A DNA stretch of 45,111 nucleotides from a virus: positions 1 through 45,111 of IMG/VR virus record IMGVR_UViG_3300021379_000269, one strand, 5' to 3'. Shown in pieces: positions 29,007 to 38,041 of the stretch. A program made the translations under genes and the position numbers. The stretch's first letter is position 1, and every line of letters begins with the position of its first letter. A model generated the notes under the pieces. It had not been told where the DNA came from. It searched no databases and saw nothing but the letters and a program-made list of their open reading frames with translations.

Positions 29007-30398
29007 TTAAACTTTAATGTCGGAAAACTTGTCGTATGTTTGTGAAGTTCTACTATTATCAAAAACTGGTGTATCGTCTTGTCCAGAATCTATAATATCA
29101 TCCTGTGCTTCTTGTTCACAGTCATATAGTTTCATTCTTGCACGATCAATACCCACAACAAACCTTTTGTTAAGGCCTGGGTCATTGTATCTGTTCTTCA
29201 ATTGCTTCACCATAATCTGTCCCAACTGTTCTAGTTCTTCAGTTGAAATCAACGCAAACATTAGATCTGCGGTGGCAGGAAGTCCAAAAGATTCTGAAGT
29301 GTCTTCTAGTCCAACATCAGAGTTTGCATAACCACCACGAGTGGTTTGTGTTGCAGACATGATAGGAACATTTGTCTCCACTGCAAGTCCTCTGAGTTCT
29401 TCTGCAATCGCCTTGATATAGAAATAAGAACCAACATTTGCATTACCCTTGAAACGAGATGATGAACAAATGTTCAGATAGTCAATAAAGATAATGTCTG
29501 GGTGAAATGATTTCTTCAATGCAAGTTCTTTTAACAATGCACGAAAGTGTCCACTATGAGCAGATGCAGTTGGATATTCTTTGATGATAAGTTTACCTTC
29601 AGTTTTCTTCTGGATTTTAGATAGTCTGTCTGTAAACATTTTCTTAGGAAGATTATGTAAGTCTTCCATTGTGATATTCATCAAGTTCGCATCAATTCTT
29701 TCTGCAATGCGTTCCTCTGCCATCTCCATAGTAATATAAAGAACATTCTTTCCTTGCATTAGTGTAGACGCAGCCATGTGACACATGAACAACGACTTAC
29801 CAACACCAGTTCCAGCAAGTGCAATGTTTAGAGTTTTTTGTGGAAGTCCACCTTTTGTAATACGATTGAAGTAATCTAGGTCAAACTCAAGTTTCTCTTC
29901 TTTCTTGTGATAGAACTCAAATCGGTTTTCACCATCTTCAACATAATCGTGTCCTACATTATTGTCAAACGCAACTGCAAGTGCATCCTGTAGGATTGTA
30001 GGAATTGCTTCTGGGGTATGTTGTTTATCTTTACCCTCAATAATTTGAATACTGGATAGGATAGAATTGTAAACTGCTTTGTCTTTGCAAAACTTTTCAG
30101 TGGTATCCACTAACCACTGCATATCAACCTTTGCATCAGATAATGTTTCAACAACATTTAGAACAGTCTTGAACTCTTCTGGATTTAGGTCTGTTCGTCC
30201 ATCAATCTCAATTGACAGGGCCTCTTTGGTAGGTTGATTTCCATATTTTTCTACAAACTTGGTAATCTCTTCAAATACAACACGCTCATGACGATCTTGA
30301 AAATACTCTGCCTTGATATGTGGTAGAACCTTTCTAGCGTATGGTTCATTGTATACTAGGTTACTGAGTGTCGTTCTTTCTATCGTCTGTGTTGACAT
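29007..30398 (-). CDS. 41: Replicative helicase gp41 (DnaB family)
   Basis: A 463-residue T4-type hexameric helicase that unwinds DNA ahead of the polymerase and works with primase. The start is ATG 30398, after AAGGA, rather than 30410. Walker A is ALAGTGVGKSLF (about 196-207) and Walker B is IIFIDYLNI (about 307-315). The N-terminal SNLVYNEPYARKVLPHIKAEY is typical of marine T4-like phages. Later motifs include IMSATQTTRGG and FALISTEEL. It overlaps the 108-residue gene by 38 bases. Confidence 0.95.
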   Translation of the reverse strand: MSTQTIERTTLSNLVYNEPYARKVLPHIKAEYFQDRHERVVFEEITKFVEKYGNQPTKEALSIEIDGRTDLNPEEFKTVLNVVETLSDAKVDMQWLVDTTEKFCKDKAVYNSILSSIQIIEGKDKQHTPEAIPTILQDALAVAFDNNVGHDYVEDGENRFEFYHKKEEKLEFDLDYFNRITKGGLPQKTLNIALAGTGVGKSLFMCHMAASTLMQGKNVLYITMEMAEERIAERIDANLMNITMEDLHNLPKKMFTDRLSKIQKKTEGKLIIKEYPTASAHSGHFRALLKELALKKSFHPDIIFIDYLNICSSSRFKGNANVGSYFYIKAIAEELRGLAVETNVPIMSATQTTRGGYANSDVGLEDTSESFGLPATADLMFALISTEELEQLGQIMVKQLKNRYNDPGLNKRFVVGIDRARMKLYDCEQEAQDDIIDSGQDDTPVFDNSRTSQTYDKFSDIKV

Positions 30399-30687
30399 AT
30401 TGTAATTCATCCTTATCTAATTGTTCTGTTAAAATGTCCTGTAAGACATCACCAATAATCTTAAAGAAATCATCGTTAATCATCTCTTTAGGTAATCCAT
30501 TAGAGTCTAACACATCAAAGTCGAATTGTAAAGAAGCAGAATCATTTTCTTTATCTTCCTTTACCGATACTTCACCATATCTATAAACCACTCCTTGATA
30601 TTTCCCTGCCTCTTTAGTTAGGCCTATACCTGTCCAAGATTGATCTTTATTCTCCACATAGGTATACATATCTTTAATATTAGACAT
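30361..30687 (-). CDS. Hypothetical protein between helicase and P4H
   Basis: A 108-residue acidic protein starting [20 protein letters not shown], with a strand-rich middle (YQGVVYRYGEVSVKED) and helical tail ILTEQLDKDELQYVN. It is not the UvsY of other T4-like phages by any motif I can see. It overlaps both neighbours, so it should be made with helicase. Confidence 0.65.
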   Translation of the reverse strand: MSNIKDMYTYVENKDQSWTGIGLTKEAGKYQGVVYRYGEVSVKEDKENDSASLQFDFDVLDSNGLPKEMINDDFFKIIGDVLQDILTEQLDKDELQYVNTDDRKNDTQ

Positions 30688-31225
30688 AATGTAAATAACT
30701 TCCTATAATATATTTTGGTTTCTTAATTGGTTTTGTTCCAGCATGAAGATGTGTCCACATTGGGGGAAACATCAACATTCTACCTACTTCTGGTTTTACT
30801 CTAATATTAAATTGTGGGAAATCAGTAAACCCTCTTTCGTTATCATCAAGGTATAAAAAGAATACCAAGAATCTACGAGCAGAATCATAGTTACCAACAT
30901 CCACATGGTCTGAAAATTCATCCACATCATTTGGCATATATCGTTTCATACGAAAGTTTTCAAATGCAAATTGTTCTGGGAACATCTTATCTGTAACATT
31001 GCAGTCTTTACAATACTTGTCAATAAGGTCAAAGAATACTCTTTGGAGAACCCTACAGAAAGGCTCCCAATCTTTGAACTGTTGTAAATTGACTTGTGTA
31101 AAACTACGATGTCCCTCTAACACCACTTCTTCATGGTGTTGAGGGTTCTCTTCAAACATTGCAATAAGTTGTTTTGCAAGGTCTGGAGTGATTACATTAT
31201 CATATGTCTGAATGAACTTCGTCAT
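30680..31225 (-). CDS. 2OG-Fe(II) oxygenase, prolyl 4-hydroxylase-like
   Basis: A 181-residue dioxygenase. The Fe(II) site is [12 protein letters not shown] (His-x-Asp, about 109-115) with the distal His in [11 protein letters not shown] (about 157-167). The 2OG-anchoring Lys/Arg lies in the last 20 residues ([13 protein letters not shown]). The double-stranded beta-helix core is [10 protein letters not shown] and GRMLMFPP. It hydroxylates a protein or small molecule, substrate unknown. Marine T4-like phages often carry such P4H genes. It overlaps uvsX by 26 bases. Confidence 0.85.
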   Translation of the reverse strand: MTKFIQTYDNVITPDLAKQLIAMFEENPQHHEEVVLEGHRSFTQVNLQQFKDWEPFCRVLQRVFFDLIDKYCKDCNVTDKMFPEQFAFENFRMKRYMPNDVDEFSDHVDVGNYDSARRFLVFFLYLDDNERGFTDFPQFNIRVKPEVGRMLMFPPMWTHLHAGTKPIKKPKYIIGSYLHYV

Positions 31226-32270
31226 CTACTTCTTCATTCTCTGCGTCAAGTTGTGCCTTGTTACCATACTTAAACTCTTGTGATGCAGCATCATCCAGAA
31301 GTTTCATAATTTCTGGAGTATAGAACTTCTCTGGATCGTTGTTGATTGTCTTACCGAATGTCTTACTTCCATCAGGCAATTCAATACGAGTTGATACAGA
31401 TTTGAAGATACCATACTTTAGTGCAAGTTCAAGTAGTCCATAATAACGGTCAAGTCCACGCTCATACATGAGTCGAACATCTACCATTTTATTTTCAATA
31501 GTCAAACGAGACTTTGCATTCTTACAGTGAATGATGTTACCGACAACTTCAGTTCCATCCTTTTCTTTCTTCTTAGAAAGATATACGATTGATGATGCGG
31601 CATACTTGAGTCCAGAACCACCACCCATTTCTTTGGTAGGGAACATTGAACCAACAACATCATATGTGTGGTTAGTTACAACCATTGGAACTTTTGCCTT
31701 ACCAAGTTTCAGTGTCAATACACGAAACGCAGCCTTGAGAACTTGAGCCCGTGTCATATCACGAGTTTCTTTACCTTCACTTGTGTCCTCTACTTCTTTC
31801 GTTGTAGACAACATACCAAGTGAGTCAAGACACATCATCATAGGTTGTCTTTCACCCTCTGGTGTTTCCATGTATTTGTCAAGAACTTTAATTGCTTGTG
31901 TTCTAAATTCTTGAACTGTAGTGACAGGCATAATAACCATACGAGATGGGTCAATACCTCTGTCAATAACCATCTGTTTTGTGATTGCAGATTCAGACTC
32001 AAAATACAACACACCAGCATTTGGGTTTGCATCAAGGAATGACTTCACCATACCCATCACAAAGAAGGTTTTACCAGTGGCACTTTCACCAGCGACAGCA
32101 GTAATCTTATTGGCAGGAAGTCCACCATAGATACTACCAGAAAGTAGTGCGTTGAAGATATACGAACCAGTATCAATAAAGGAATCTACATCCCCCGCTT
32201 CAACACCATCTGATACTAGTGCAGCATATTCGTTGCCTGCTGTCTTGGCAATGTCCTTAAAAAAGTCCAT
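31200..32270 (-). CDS. uvsX: RecA-like recombinase UvsX
   Basis: A 356-residue recombinase for strand exchange, recombination-dependent replication and repair. Walker A is [15 protein letters not shown] (about 59-73), Walker B is [10 protein letters not shown] (about 145-154), and loop regions include [14 protein letters not shown]. The N-terminal [19 protein letters not shown] is typical of T4-like phages. Length is slightly below T4's 391. MazG lies upstream. uvsY was not found in this window. Confidence 0.95.
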   Translation of the reverse strand: MDFFKDIAKTAGNEYAALVSDGVEAGDVDSFIDTGSYIFNALLSGSIYGGLPANKITAVAGESATGKTFFVMGMVKSFLDANPNAGVLYFESESAITKQMVIDRGIDPSRMVIMPVTTVQEFRTQAIKVLDKYMETPEGERQPMMMCLDSLGMLSTTKEVEDTSEGKETRDMTRAQVLKAAFRVLTLKLGKAKVPMVVTNHTYDVVGSMFPTKEMGGGSGLKYAASSIVYLSKKKEKDGTEVVGNIIHCKNAKSRLTIENKMVDVRLMYERGLDRYYGLLELALKYGIFKSVSTRIELPDGSKTFGKTINNDPEKFYTPEIMKLLDDAASQEFKYGNKAQLDAENEEVDDEVHSDI

Positions 32271-32273
32271 AAG

Positions 32274-32684
32274 TTAAATGTCTCCTTCTTTCCTGTTTTC
32301 AGAACGAAACGCCTCAAATCCGTTTGGATAACGAGATTCTAGTTTTTCAATGTTCATCCAAATGACATCCTCAAGTGGAACATCAAGAGCAATACATCCT
32401 TGTGCAACATACCACATTATATCACCAAGTTCTCTTTTGAGATGATAAACAGTATGTTCATCCATTGGTTTACCTTGAAAGACGCATTTCTTCACAATCT
32501 CTGTGAACTCACCACCTTCTGCACAAATACCCATTGCAGCGGTAATTAGTCTTTCTGGTGACAAACCAGATGTTTCGTCAATAATATCTAGTGAGTCAGA
32601 AAACTCCTGTGGGTCTTTCGAGGCCTCACTAGTAACCTCATCAACAAATCGAATATAGTCTACGAGAAGTGTTTCATCTTTCAT
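32274..32684 (-). CDS. mazG: MazG-like nucleotide pyrophosphohydrolase
   Basis: A 136-residue protein from ATG 32684 (TAATG overlap). The MazG motif is AMGICAEGGEFTEIVKKCV (EGGE/EE metal site, about 52-70) with the second site LKRELGDIMWYVAQG (about 84-98). MazG enzymes cut nucleoside triphosphates; phage copies may lower ppGpp or clean the nucleotide pool. Its place beside uvsX and the ribonucleotide reductase genes fits. Confidence 0.9.
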   Translation of the reverse strand: MKDETLLVDYIRFVDEVTSEASKDPQEFSDSLDIIDETSGLSPERLITAAMGICAEGGEFTEIVKKCVFQGKPMDEHTVYHLKRELGDIMWYVAQGCIALDVPLEDVIWMNIEKLESRYPNGFEAFRSENRKEGDI

Positions 32685-32977
32685 TATACAATTCCTTTCG
32701 GTGGTAGTTGAATGCCACTGGTTTGTGATGTCCATCCAGTAGCAAGTTCTGAAACGGTTTCTAGCATAAACATAATACTAGAACGGGCGAAACTAAAATT
32801 ACCATCTGGTTCTTTTCCTGTCATACTAATACCGTTGACAAGTCCAACACCTTGCTGTGTTACTTGAACCATTCTTGGTTTATAAAGTGTGATGTGTGTA
32901 TCACTCTCATCAACGAAACGCCCGATGATTTCGGCTCCGTTGACCATCACTAGAGTAGTAACTTTATTCTTTTCCAT
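32684..32977 (-). CDS. Small Sm-like or beta-barrel protein
   Basis: 97 residues from ATG 32977, starting MEKNKVTTLVMVNGAEIIGR and continuing FVDESDTHITLYKPRMVQVT. Two beta segments with GxxIxGxF and xxxxLxxPRMVQ look like an LSM/Hfq barrel, but the family is unnamed to me. The alternative start at 33049 would overlap the GNAT gene too much. If Sm-like, it could bind RNA. Confidence 0.6.
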   Translation of the reverse strand: MEKNKVTTLVMVNGAEIIGRFVDESDTHITLYKPRMVQVTQQGVGLVNGISMTGKEPDGNFSFARSSIMFMLETVSELATGWTSQTSGIQLPPKGIV

Positions 32978-33419
32978 AATTCCATTTCCAAACTTTGCCT
33001 GGCATATTACCACCAGACCAATTGATGAACCCAACTTCTTCCATTCCAACTCTTTGGTAAAACCTGTTTGCTGGAATGTTTTCAGAACGAACCGTTAGGT
33101 ATACATCCGTTCCTACAAAATCGAAAAACTCCTTGATAACCTTTTCTGCATTACCATTGCCAGGAGTAGAATTGATAATCTGATGAATCATATGAGATCC
33201 AGCAGTTACACTTACATTCGTATCTCTTCCAATCTTTCGATTCGATTTAGACCTATGATATGTTATTAACACTCCTTTGTCAAGAACTAATTGACTTTTT
33301 TCTAGTCTAACTCTGACATGAGATTTCCTTACATGAGGAAACCAATCTTTATTTTCATGGAATACTTTCCATGCTTCATCAAATTCGTTAAGCGTTAAGT
33401 GTCTCATCAATTGTCTCAT
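32964..33419 (-). CDS. GNAT acetyltransferase-like protein
   Basis: A 151-residue protein with the end of the GNAT acetyl-CoA fold: VYLTVRSENIPANRFYQRVGMEEVGFI, where NxxANRFYxRxGM is typical. The earlier STPGNGNAEKVIKEFFD part gives the pyrophosphate-binding loop region. It probably acetylates a protein or small molecule. ATG 33407 is an alternative start. It contains an internal sigma70-like promoter at 33255-33283. Confidence 0.78.
   Translation of the reverse strand: MRQLMRHLTLNEFDEAWKVFHENKDWFPHVRKSHVRVRLEKSQLVLDKGVLITYHRSKSNRKIGRDTNVSVTAGSHMIHQIINSTPGNGNAEKVIKEFFDFVGTDVYLTVRSENIPANRFYQRVGMEEVGFINWSGGNMPGKVWKWNYGKE
33255..33283 (-). promoter_or_regulatory. Possible internal promoter in the GNAT gene
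   Basis: TTGACA (33278-33283), 17-bp spacer, TATCAT (33255-33260). The spacer ends in TTAATAACA, as at 2759-2787 and 8334-8362, although the bases also encode protein. It could boost the MazG-UvsX-helicase run. Confidence 0.4.
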
Positions 33420-33966
33420 TGTTAATTACATCAACCACTAGATGAACCCTATCAATATCTGAATTGTTTTCTACTGCGTGGGCCTTTGCAACATCCAACC
33501 ACCAACATTCACCTTTTGCCATGTGAAATTCTGCAATACCATTATCCAACCATGAACGAAATATAATTTTATCATCAGTGATTACAGGAATATGTAGGCG
33601 TTTAATTTTTCCTGTTTTTATATCCTTGTCTACTTTGTCAGTATGTTTTGCAATTTTAGTTCCTGCTTCCAAACGCATCAAACGAACTCTGTCTGTTTCT
33701 GCTGGAATGTTTTCTAGGATTGCACCAATATTCAATTCATGATAAAGTGCAGTTTCCTGTAGAGTATCACTTGTTTCTGTTCCTAGAACACCACCCTTAC
33801 CAATTTGTTTTGGATCTGCACCGTAACCTTTTAGAGAGATTGCAGTCCAGTTTCCCTTCTTATTATACTTTGTTACAACTGGTGCAAAGTCTTTATTGTT
33901 TTCACACCATTCTACAATCGGTTGCAACTGTTCGTCTGTTATTTTTATGTTTTCAAATATTCTCAT
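33388..33966 (-). CDS. Aspartyl/asparaginyl beta-hydroxylase-like oxygenase
   Basis: A 192-residue 2OG-Fe(II) oxygenase. The Fe site is GTKIAKHTDKVDKD (first His, about 103-116); LHIPVITDD and WWLDVAKAHAVENNSDIDRVH carry the distal His and Arg. The pattern is typical of the Asp/Asn beta-hydroxylase family. The start overlaps the methylase gene (ATGA). With the P4H and cupin genes it makes three oxygenase-type proteins here. Substrate unknown. Confidence 0.82.
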   Translation of the reverse strand: MRIFENIKITDEQLQPIVEWCENNKDFAPVVTKYNKKGNWTAISLKGYGADPKQIGKGGVLGTETSDTLQETALYHELNIGAILENIPAETDRVRLMRLEAGTKIAKHTDKVDKDIKTGKIKRLHIPVITDDKIIFRSWLDNGIAEFHMAKGECWWLDVAKAHAVENNSDIDRVHLVVDVINNETIDETLNA

Positions 33967-35252
33967 GCAAAGAACTCCTCTAATGTATTTACTTTGATTT
34001 CTTTGAATAAGTCAACTGAAGTGTCTTTACCAAAACACCAAACATTCTCCATGTAGAGTTTGTTCATGAACTCATCCATTTTATCTTTATCAAAGTTACC
34101 TTCTTCATCCTTAAATACAGATGCACCTTGAGGCCTCTGCATAATTCTCATACCAATTTGTCCTAAGAAGTTAGGACGAAGCATATCTACTAGTTCATCA
34201 CCAGAACGGTATCTCTTACCGTGAATTTTAGGATCAAGAATGTTGACAAGCAAAACACCTTTCTCACTCAATGAATTGAAACTGTTTTGTGCAACAGGCA
34301 AGTAGAAATCATCTCTCCACTTTTCATATTCATTGAATTTTGCCCACGACTGTAGTTCTTCTTTTTCACCACCTTCATTATATCGTTCAGTCGAAAAGTA
34401 TGGGGGTGATGTGAATGCACAGTCAACATCCTTGATTTCATCCCATGGCAAATCTTCTGCACCACAGTTATACATTTGAACTGTTTTCTTGCCACGGCTC
34501 TTGTCGTATATCTTATCATAGAAGTCTATCATCTTTTGATAACGAGCAAAGGTATTTGGATTTGGGTCACAACCAATATAATGAGTTGCATTTGAGGCAT
34601 AGAAACCTGTCAGTCTATCACCCCAACCCATAGAAGTATCCAACACAGTTTTTGCGTTAGACATTTCGTAAATTGTTTTCGCAACAATAGGTTTGAACTG
34701 TGTTGCAATATAAGTTCCCAATCTGAATGCCATTGTGTAGGTTTTAGGTGTCAGTTCTTTTGCATCATTCACACCTCTCCAAATAGGGCCGAACGCACCC
34801 CAAATATTATCACCGTCTTCCCAACGAGTAACTGGTGCTTTGAAACCATAAGAACCACAACGCATACGCAAGTCATTCATAAATGAGTCTGCACAATAGT
34901 TGAAGTTAGATGGGCCGTCAATAAAACCTAGTCCATGTTCTGCATATGAATATTTGTAATCATCATATTTTTCTACGACATCTTTAGTTGGAATATAAAT
35001 GTAATCAGTAAAAGGCGCCTTTTCTAGTTTACGAAAATTTTCAATAACCTTTTGTTCACTGAATTGTTTGAGTGGATATGGCGGTTTCTCTCTTGTGATA
35101 TATTCTGCAAGAGTGGAACGAAATAATTCTTTACCATACTTTTCTGTTGTTGAAACAAACAAAGAACGATTCATTACAGGAAGTCCATTGCTGTCTGCAC
35201 AACTTCTTAGTAATTCATATAGTTCTGGGTTTATTTCTGTCTTATCACTCAT
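33963..35252 (-). CDS. DNA methyltransferase-like protein
   Basis: A 429-residue protein. The catalytic motif is DCAFTSPPYFSTERYNEGGE (near 279-298), the (S/N/D)PPY signature of DNA amino-methyltransferases. A SAM region is NAKTVLDTSMGWGDRLTGFY with YIGCDPNPNTF. An N-terminal region without a named domain may set target choice. It probably makes N4-methylcytosine or N6-methyladenine, protecting phage DNA or marking genes. It overlaps the polymerase gene by four bases. No restriction gene is seen nearby. Confidence 0.83.
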   Translation of the reverse strand: MSDKTEINPELYELLRSCADSNGLPVMNRSLFVSTTEKYGKELFRSTLAEYITREKPPYPLKQFSEQKVIENFRKLEKAPFTDYIYIPTKDVVEKYDDYKYSYAEHGLGFIDGPSNFNYCADSFMNDLRMRCGSYGFKAPVTRWEDGDNIWGAFGPIWRGVNDAKELTPKTYTMAFRLGTYIATQFKPIVAKTIYEMSNAKTVLDTSMGWGDRLTGFYASNATHYIGCDPNPNTFARYQKMIDFYDKIYDKSRGKKTVQMYNCGAEDLPWDEIKDVDCAFTSPPYFSTERYNEGGEKEELQSWAKFNEYEKWRDDFYLPVAQNSFNSLSEKGVLLVNILDPKIHGKRYRSGDELVDMLRPNFLGQIGMRIMQRPQGASVFKDEEGNFDKDKMDEFMNKLYMENVWCFGKDTSVDLFKEIKVNTLEEFFA

Positions 35253-37771
35253 CCAAAAAAGTCCTCTAGTGTTGTTTGTGTTCCATAGGAACGATCAATT
35301 TTCCATCCAATCTGATCCATAATAAAAGTCAAGGGTTCTACAAAGGCCTTGTCGAATTGTTTATCATAGTCTAAATGTGAGTGAATGTCAAGTTCTTTTG
35401 GTAATTTTGTCATAAAAGAAATCACATTCGATTGCATACGATTAGGTGTTCTCATGTTGAGAAACTTAATCTTCTCACCTTCTTGTATCAGTGGATACTT
35501 GTTTGTTAGTTTTTGTTGTCTTACAAAATGATTGTATAAAAGAACACCTTTGATATGCATTGGTGTTCCCTTCTTGAAAATGTTTGCACTATCAGCCCAG
35601 TTTCCGATTCCATTTACAGAACGAGGAAACGCAATCTCCTCTGGTGACAGTTTCATAAACTCTTCACGAAAATCTTGGATGAAGTTGTTTACATCCTTTT
35701 CATTACCAGACATGATAATCTTTAGTGTTTCTTTAATCTTATCACGACAAGGTGCAGGCGTAGATGACTTGACTGCCTCGATACCCATAATCTTGAGTTG
35801 CGGTTCATGATAACGAACACCCTCAACATCCCATGCATTTAGAATGTATCGTTTCTTTGCAGTCCAGATGCCTTTATCTGCGATTACCTCTCGCTTCATC
35901 TGCATCTTCTGATCGTATGCGTTTACATACGAAGCAAGAGCTTGATAACTCTTATCAATAAAAGGTTCAATCTTCTCTTGAGCGACTCGATCAAGGAAGT
36001 CCACGGCCCTCCCACGATACGAATCTTCCGACTCATCGCTTCTCTTTTTAAGCACGCTGTCAACCAATTTGTCAAAAGTAAGATATACTGAATCCGTATC
36101 ACTTGCAATGACATAATCAACTCCTTCAGTTTTAAGTAATTTGTTCATGTAGATGTTTAGGGATTTTTCAATCCATCGAATAGAGAGTTGTCCAGAGGTT
36201 GTAATACCTTCTGCAATCCTCAATTCATAATAACGAAACCATTCGTTACCAATCGCACCATAGGCAGAGTTCAATGAAATCTTTCTCGCCATCTGGATGT
36301 TATGAAAACGAGATACATCTTTTAGATACTTTGGATCTTTTGTATCCTCATATTTCTGTTTTGCATCCAACATCTTTTTCTTGTAGATGGTTCGATCATC
36401 ATACATCATCTGCATCATCTCAGGCAGAAAACCCTGTTGGTTCTTTGAGAACATTGCACCGTTTGGTGTAAGTGTTACATTGTCCTGTGGCAATATAGGA
36501 AGTTTCTTTGCATCCAACATATAATCCACATCAATATTTGGATCGAACTGTGGTAACAAAGTCTCTGGTGAAATATTGTATTGCATAATCAAGTGTGGAT
36601 ATAGAGAGTTCAAGTCAAAAGACAGAACCCACTTGTGTTGTCCCACTTGTGGTTCTTTCACATATGCACCAGCATATTTTTCACTCTTACTTTCACTTCT
36701 TGTTTTCTGTGGAATGACAATCTTCTTTTTAAGAAGATGATTATAAATCAAAACATCCCAATACTTAACAGAAGTAAATGCATCAGTAATATTTACTTTT
36801 GCATCATAGGCCATGGTCAAGTGCAAGTCGATAAGTTTCATCTTATCATCTAGTTTGTCAACGAGTTCCACATCCTGTATGTTATAGTCTAGGAATGATT
36901 GATAGTCATTCGTATACCACTCACGAAAAGTCTCATATGGATTTTCGTCCTTGCGTTCACCTAGTTCAACATGAGCAATATGGTCAAGTCGATAGGATTC
37001 CTGTCTTACATAAGTGTGTTTACGATAGAGTAGAAGATAATCCAAGTCCTCAACACCCATGATGTCATAGACTTGTTCTCTTTTACCATATGCACCAGTG
37101 ATAGTTCTTGCATTGACTACACCCCAAGGCGATAGTCTTTTCATTGCATCCTCACCCATAACCTGTTTGATACGGTTACAGATATAAGGAATATCAAATC
37201 GTTCAGTATTCCAACCAGTGATAATATCTGGATGGTCACTTTCCCACCATGCAAGGAACTGTGCGAGAAGTTCACGCTCGGTTTGACATTTGATGTATTG
37301 CACATCTTCTCTGTCATTCTCATAGTCGTAAAGTCCCCAAACCTTGATACGCCCTGTCTGGTGATTTTTGATTGTAATCGCCAACATTGGTTCAAGGGCC
37401 TGATCGGCATTTGGGAATCCGTTCTCGCATTCCACCTCAATATCAATTGTAACAATACGCATCTGCGAACTGTCGAATTCAATCTGTCGAGGATACTTTT
37501 CTGCGATATAGGTATAAGGGAATTGTGTCAACCCATAAACAAGATGTGGTTGACTTTCGTATTGGGCAACAAACTCTTTCGCTTCCTTGATTGTAAGAAA
37601 CTTCATTGGACTGACATTTTTACCGTCAAGTGTTTTCCAACCAGTTTCTTTTGCAACAGGAACATAGAGAGTAGGTTCGTATTTAACTTTGAAGTTAGAA
37701 CGAACACCATTCTCTACGGCACGAACAAGTAATTGATTACCCCACTGGGCAATATGTGTGTAAAATCGCAT
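35249..37771 (-). CDS. 43: DNA polymerase gp43 (family B)
   Basis: An 840-residue replicative polymerase with proofreading exonuclease. Exo I is RIVTIDIEVECEN (about 105-117); Exo II/III regions include IITGWNTERFDIPYI and YNIQDVELV. Polymerase motif A is SFDLNSLYPHLIMQ, motif B KISLNSAYGAIGN and motif C ASDTDSVYLTF. Length is near T4's 898. The N-terminal MRFYTHIAQWGNQLLVR confirms the start. Promoter 37778-37806 begins transcription near the ATG, so the mRNA may be leaderless. Confidence 0.97.
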   Translation of the reverse strand: MRFYTHIAQWGNQLLVRAVENGVRSNFKVKYEPTLYVPVAKETGWKTLDGKNVSPMKFLTIKEAKEFVAQYESQPHLVYGLTQFPYTYIAEKYPRQIEFDSSQMRIVTIDIEVECENGFPNADQALEPMLAITIKNHQTGRIKVWGLYDYENDREDVQYIKCQTERELLAQFLAWWESDHPDIITGWNTERFDIPYICNRIKQVMGEDAMKRLSPWGVVNARTITGAYGKREQVYDIMGVEDLDYLLLYRKHTYVRQESYRLDHIAHVELGERKDENPYETFREWYTNDYQSFLDYNIQDVELVDKLDDKMKLIDLHLTMAYDAKVNITDAFTSVKYWDVLIYNHLLKKKIVIPQKTRSESKSEKYAGAYVKEPQVGQHKWVLSFDLNSLYPHLIMQYNISPETLLPQFDPNIDVDYMLDAKKLPILPQDNVTLTPNGAMFSKNQQGFLPEMMQMMYDDRTIYKKKMLDAKQKYEDTKDPKYLKDVSRFHNIQMARKISLNSAYGAIGNEWFRYYELRIAEGITTSGQLSIRWIEKSLNIYMNKLLKTEGVDYVIASDTDSVYLTFDKLVDSVLKKRSDESEDSYRGRAVDFLDRVAQEKIEPFIDKSYQALASYVNAYDQKMQMKREVIADKGIWTAKKRYILNAWDVEGVRYHEPQLKIMGIEAVKSSTPAPCRDKIKETLKIIMSGNEKDVNNFIQDFREEFMKLSPEEIAFPRSVNGIGNWADSANIFKKGTPMHIKGVLLYNHFVRQQKLTNKYPLIQEGEKIKFLNMRTPNRMQSNVISFMTKLPKELDIHSHLDYDKQFDKAFVEPLTFIMDQIGWKIDRSYGTQTTLEDFFG

Positions 37772-37777
37772 TATGTA

Positions 37778-37806
37778 AATATACCACCGTTAGGGGTTAA
37801 TGTCAA
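37778..37806 (-). promoter_or_regulatory. Sigma70-like promoter for DNA polymerase
   Basis: TTGACA (37801-37806), 17-bp spacer, TATATT (37778-37783). The TGA inside TTGACA is the stop of the 74-residue gene. The polymerase ATG starts at 37771, where transcription should begin. Confidence 0.75.
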
Positions 37807-38027
37807 GAGAAAAGTGTATATTGAGTTTGTTCTTCTTTTGAGAAGTGTTGGTCAATCATATCAATCACATCTTGGTATTTTGCAATCTCTAGGATTTCAC
37901 CTTCCATTGCTTCAATAATGTCTGGGTGTTCGCCAATACCAGCAGGATTGTTTAGATAGACAAGAACATTTGCTTTGTGTTTTGCAATATGTCCTTCTGC
38001 GTGTTTTCTTAGTGCATCAAGTAACAT
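37803..38027 (-). CDS. Conserved phage protein, 74 residues
   Basis: ATG 38027 is preferred because AAAGGAA lies just upstream, within a longer frame. It reads MLLDALRKHAEGHIAKHKAN, then YLNNPAGIGEHPDIIEAMEG, a small helical protein common in T4-like marine phages. Its stop is part of the polymerase -35 box. Function unknown. Confidence 0.72.
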   Translation of the reverse strand: MLLDALRKHAEGHIAKHKANVLVYLNNPAGIGEHPDIIEAMEGEILEIAKYQDVIDMIDQHFSKEEQTQYTLFS

Positions 38028-38041
38028 GATATTTCCTTTCA

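Noticed and set aside
30361-30687. The 108-residue gene near uvsX as UvsY
   Set aside because: Position is suggestive, but the sequence is acidic and strand-rich without the helical basic pattern expected of UvsY, so no name is given.
35068-37918. Many plus-strand frames opposite the polymerase gene, and others opposite nearly every gene
   Set aside because: They mirror strongly supported minus-strand genes, show no recognisable domains and lack ribosome sites. I found no plus-strand gene that fills a gap.
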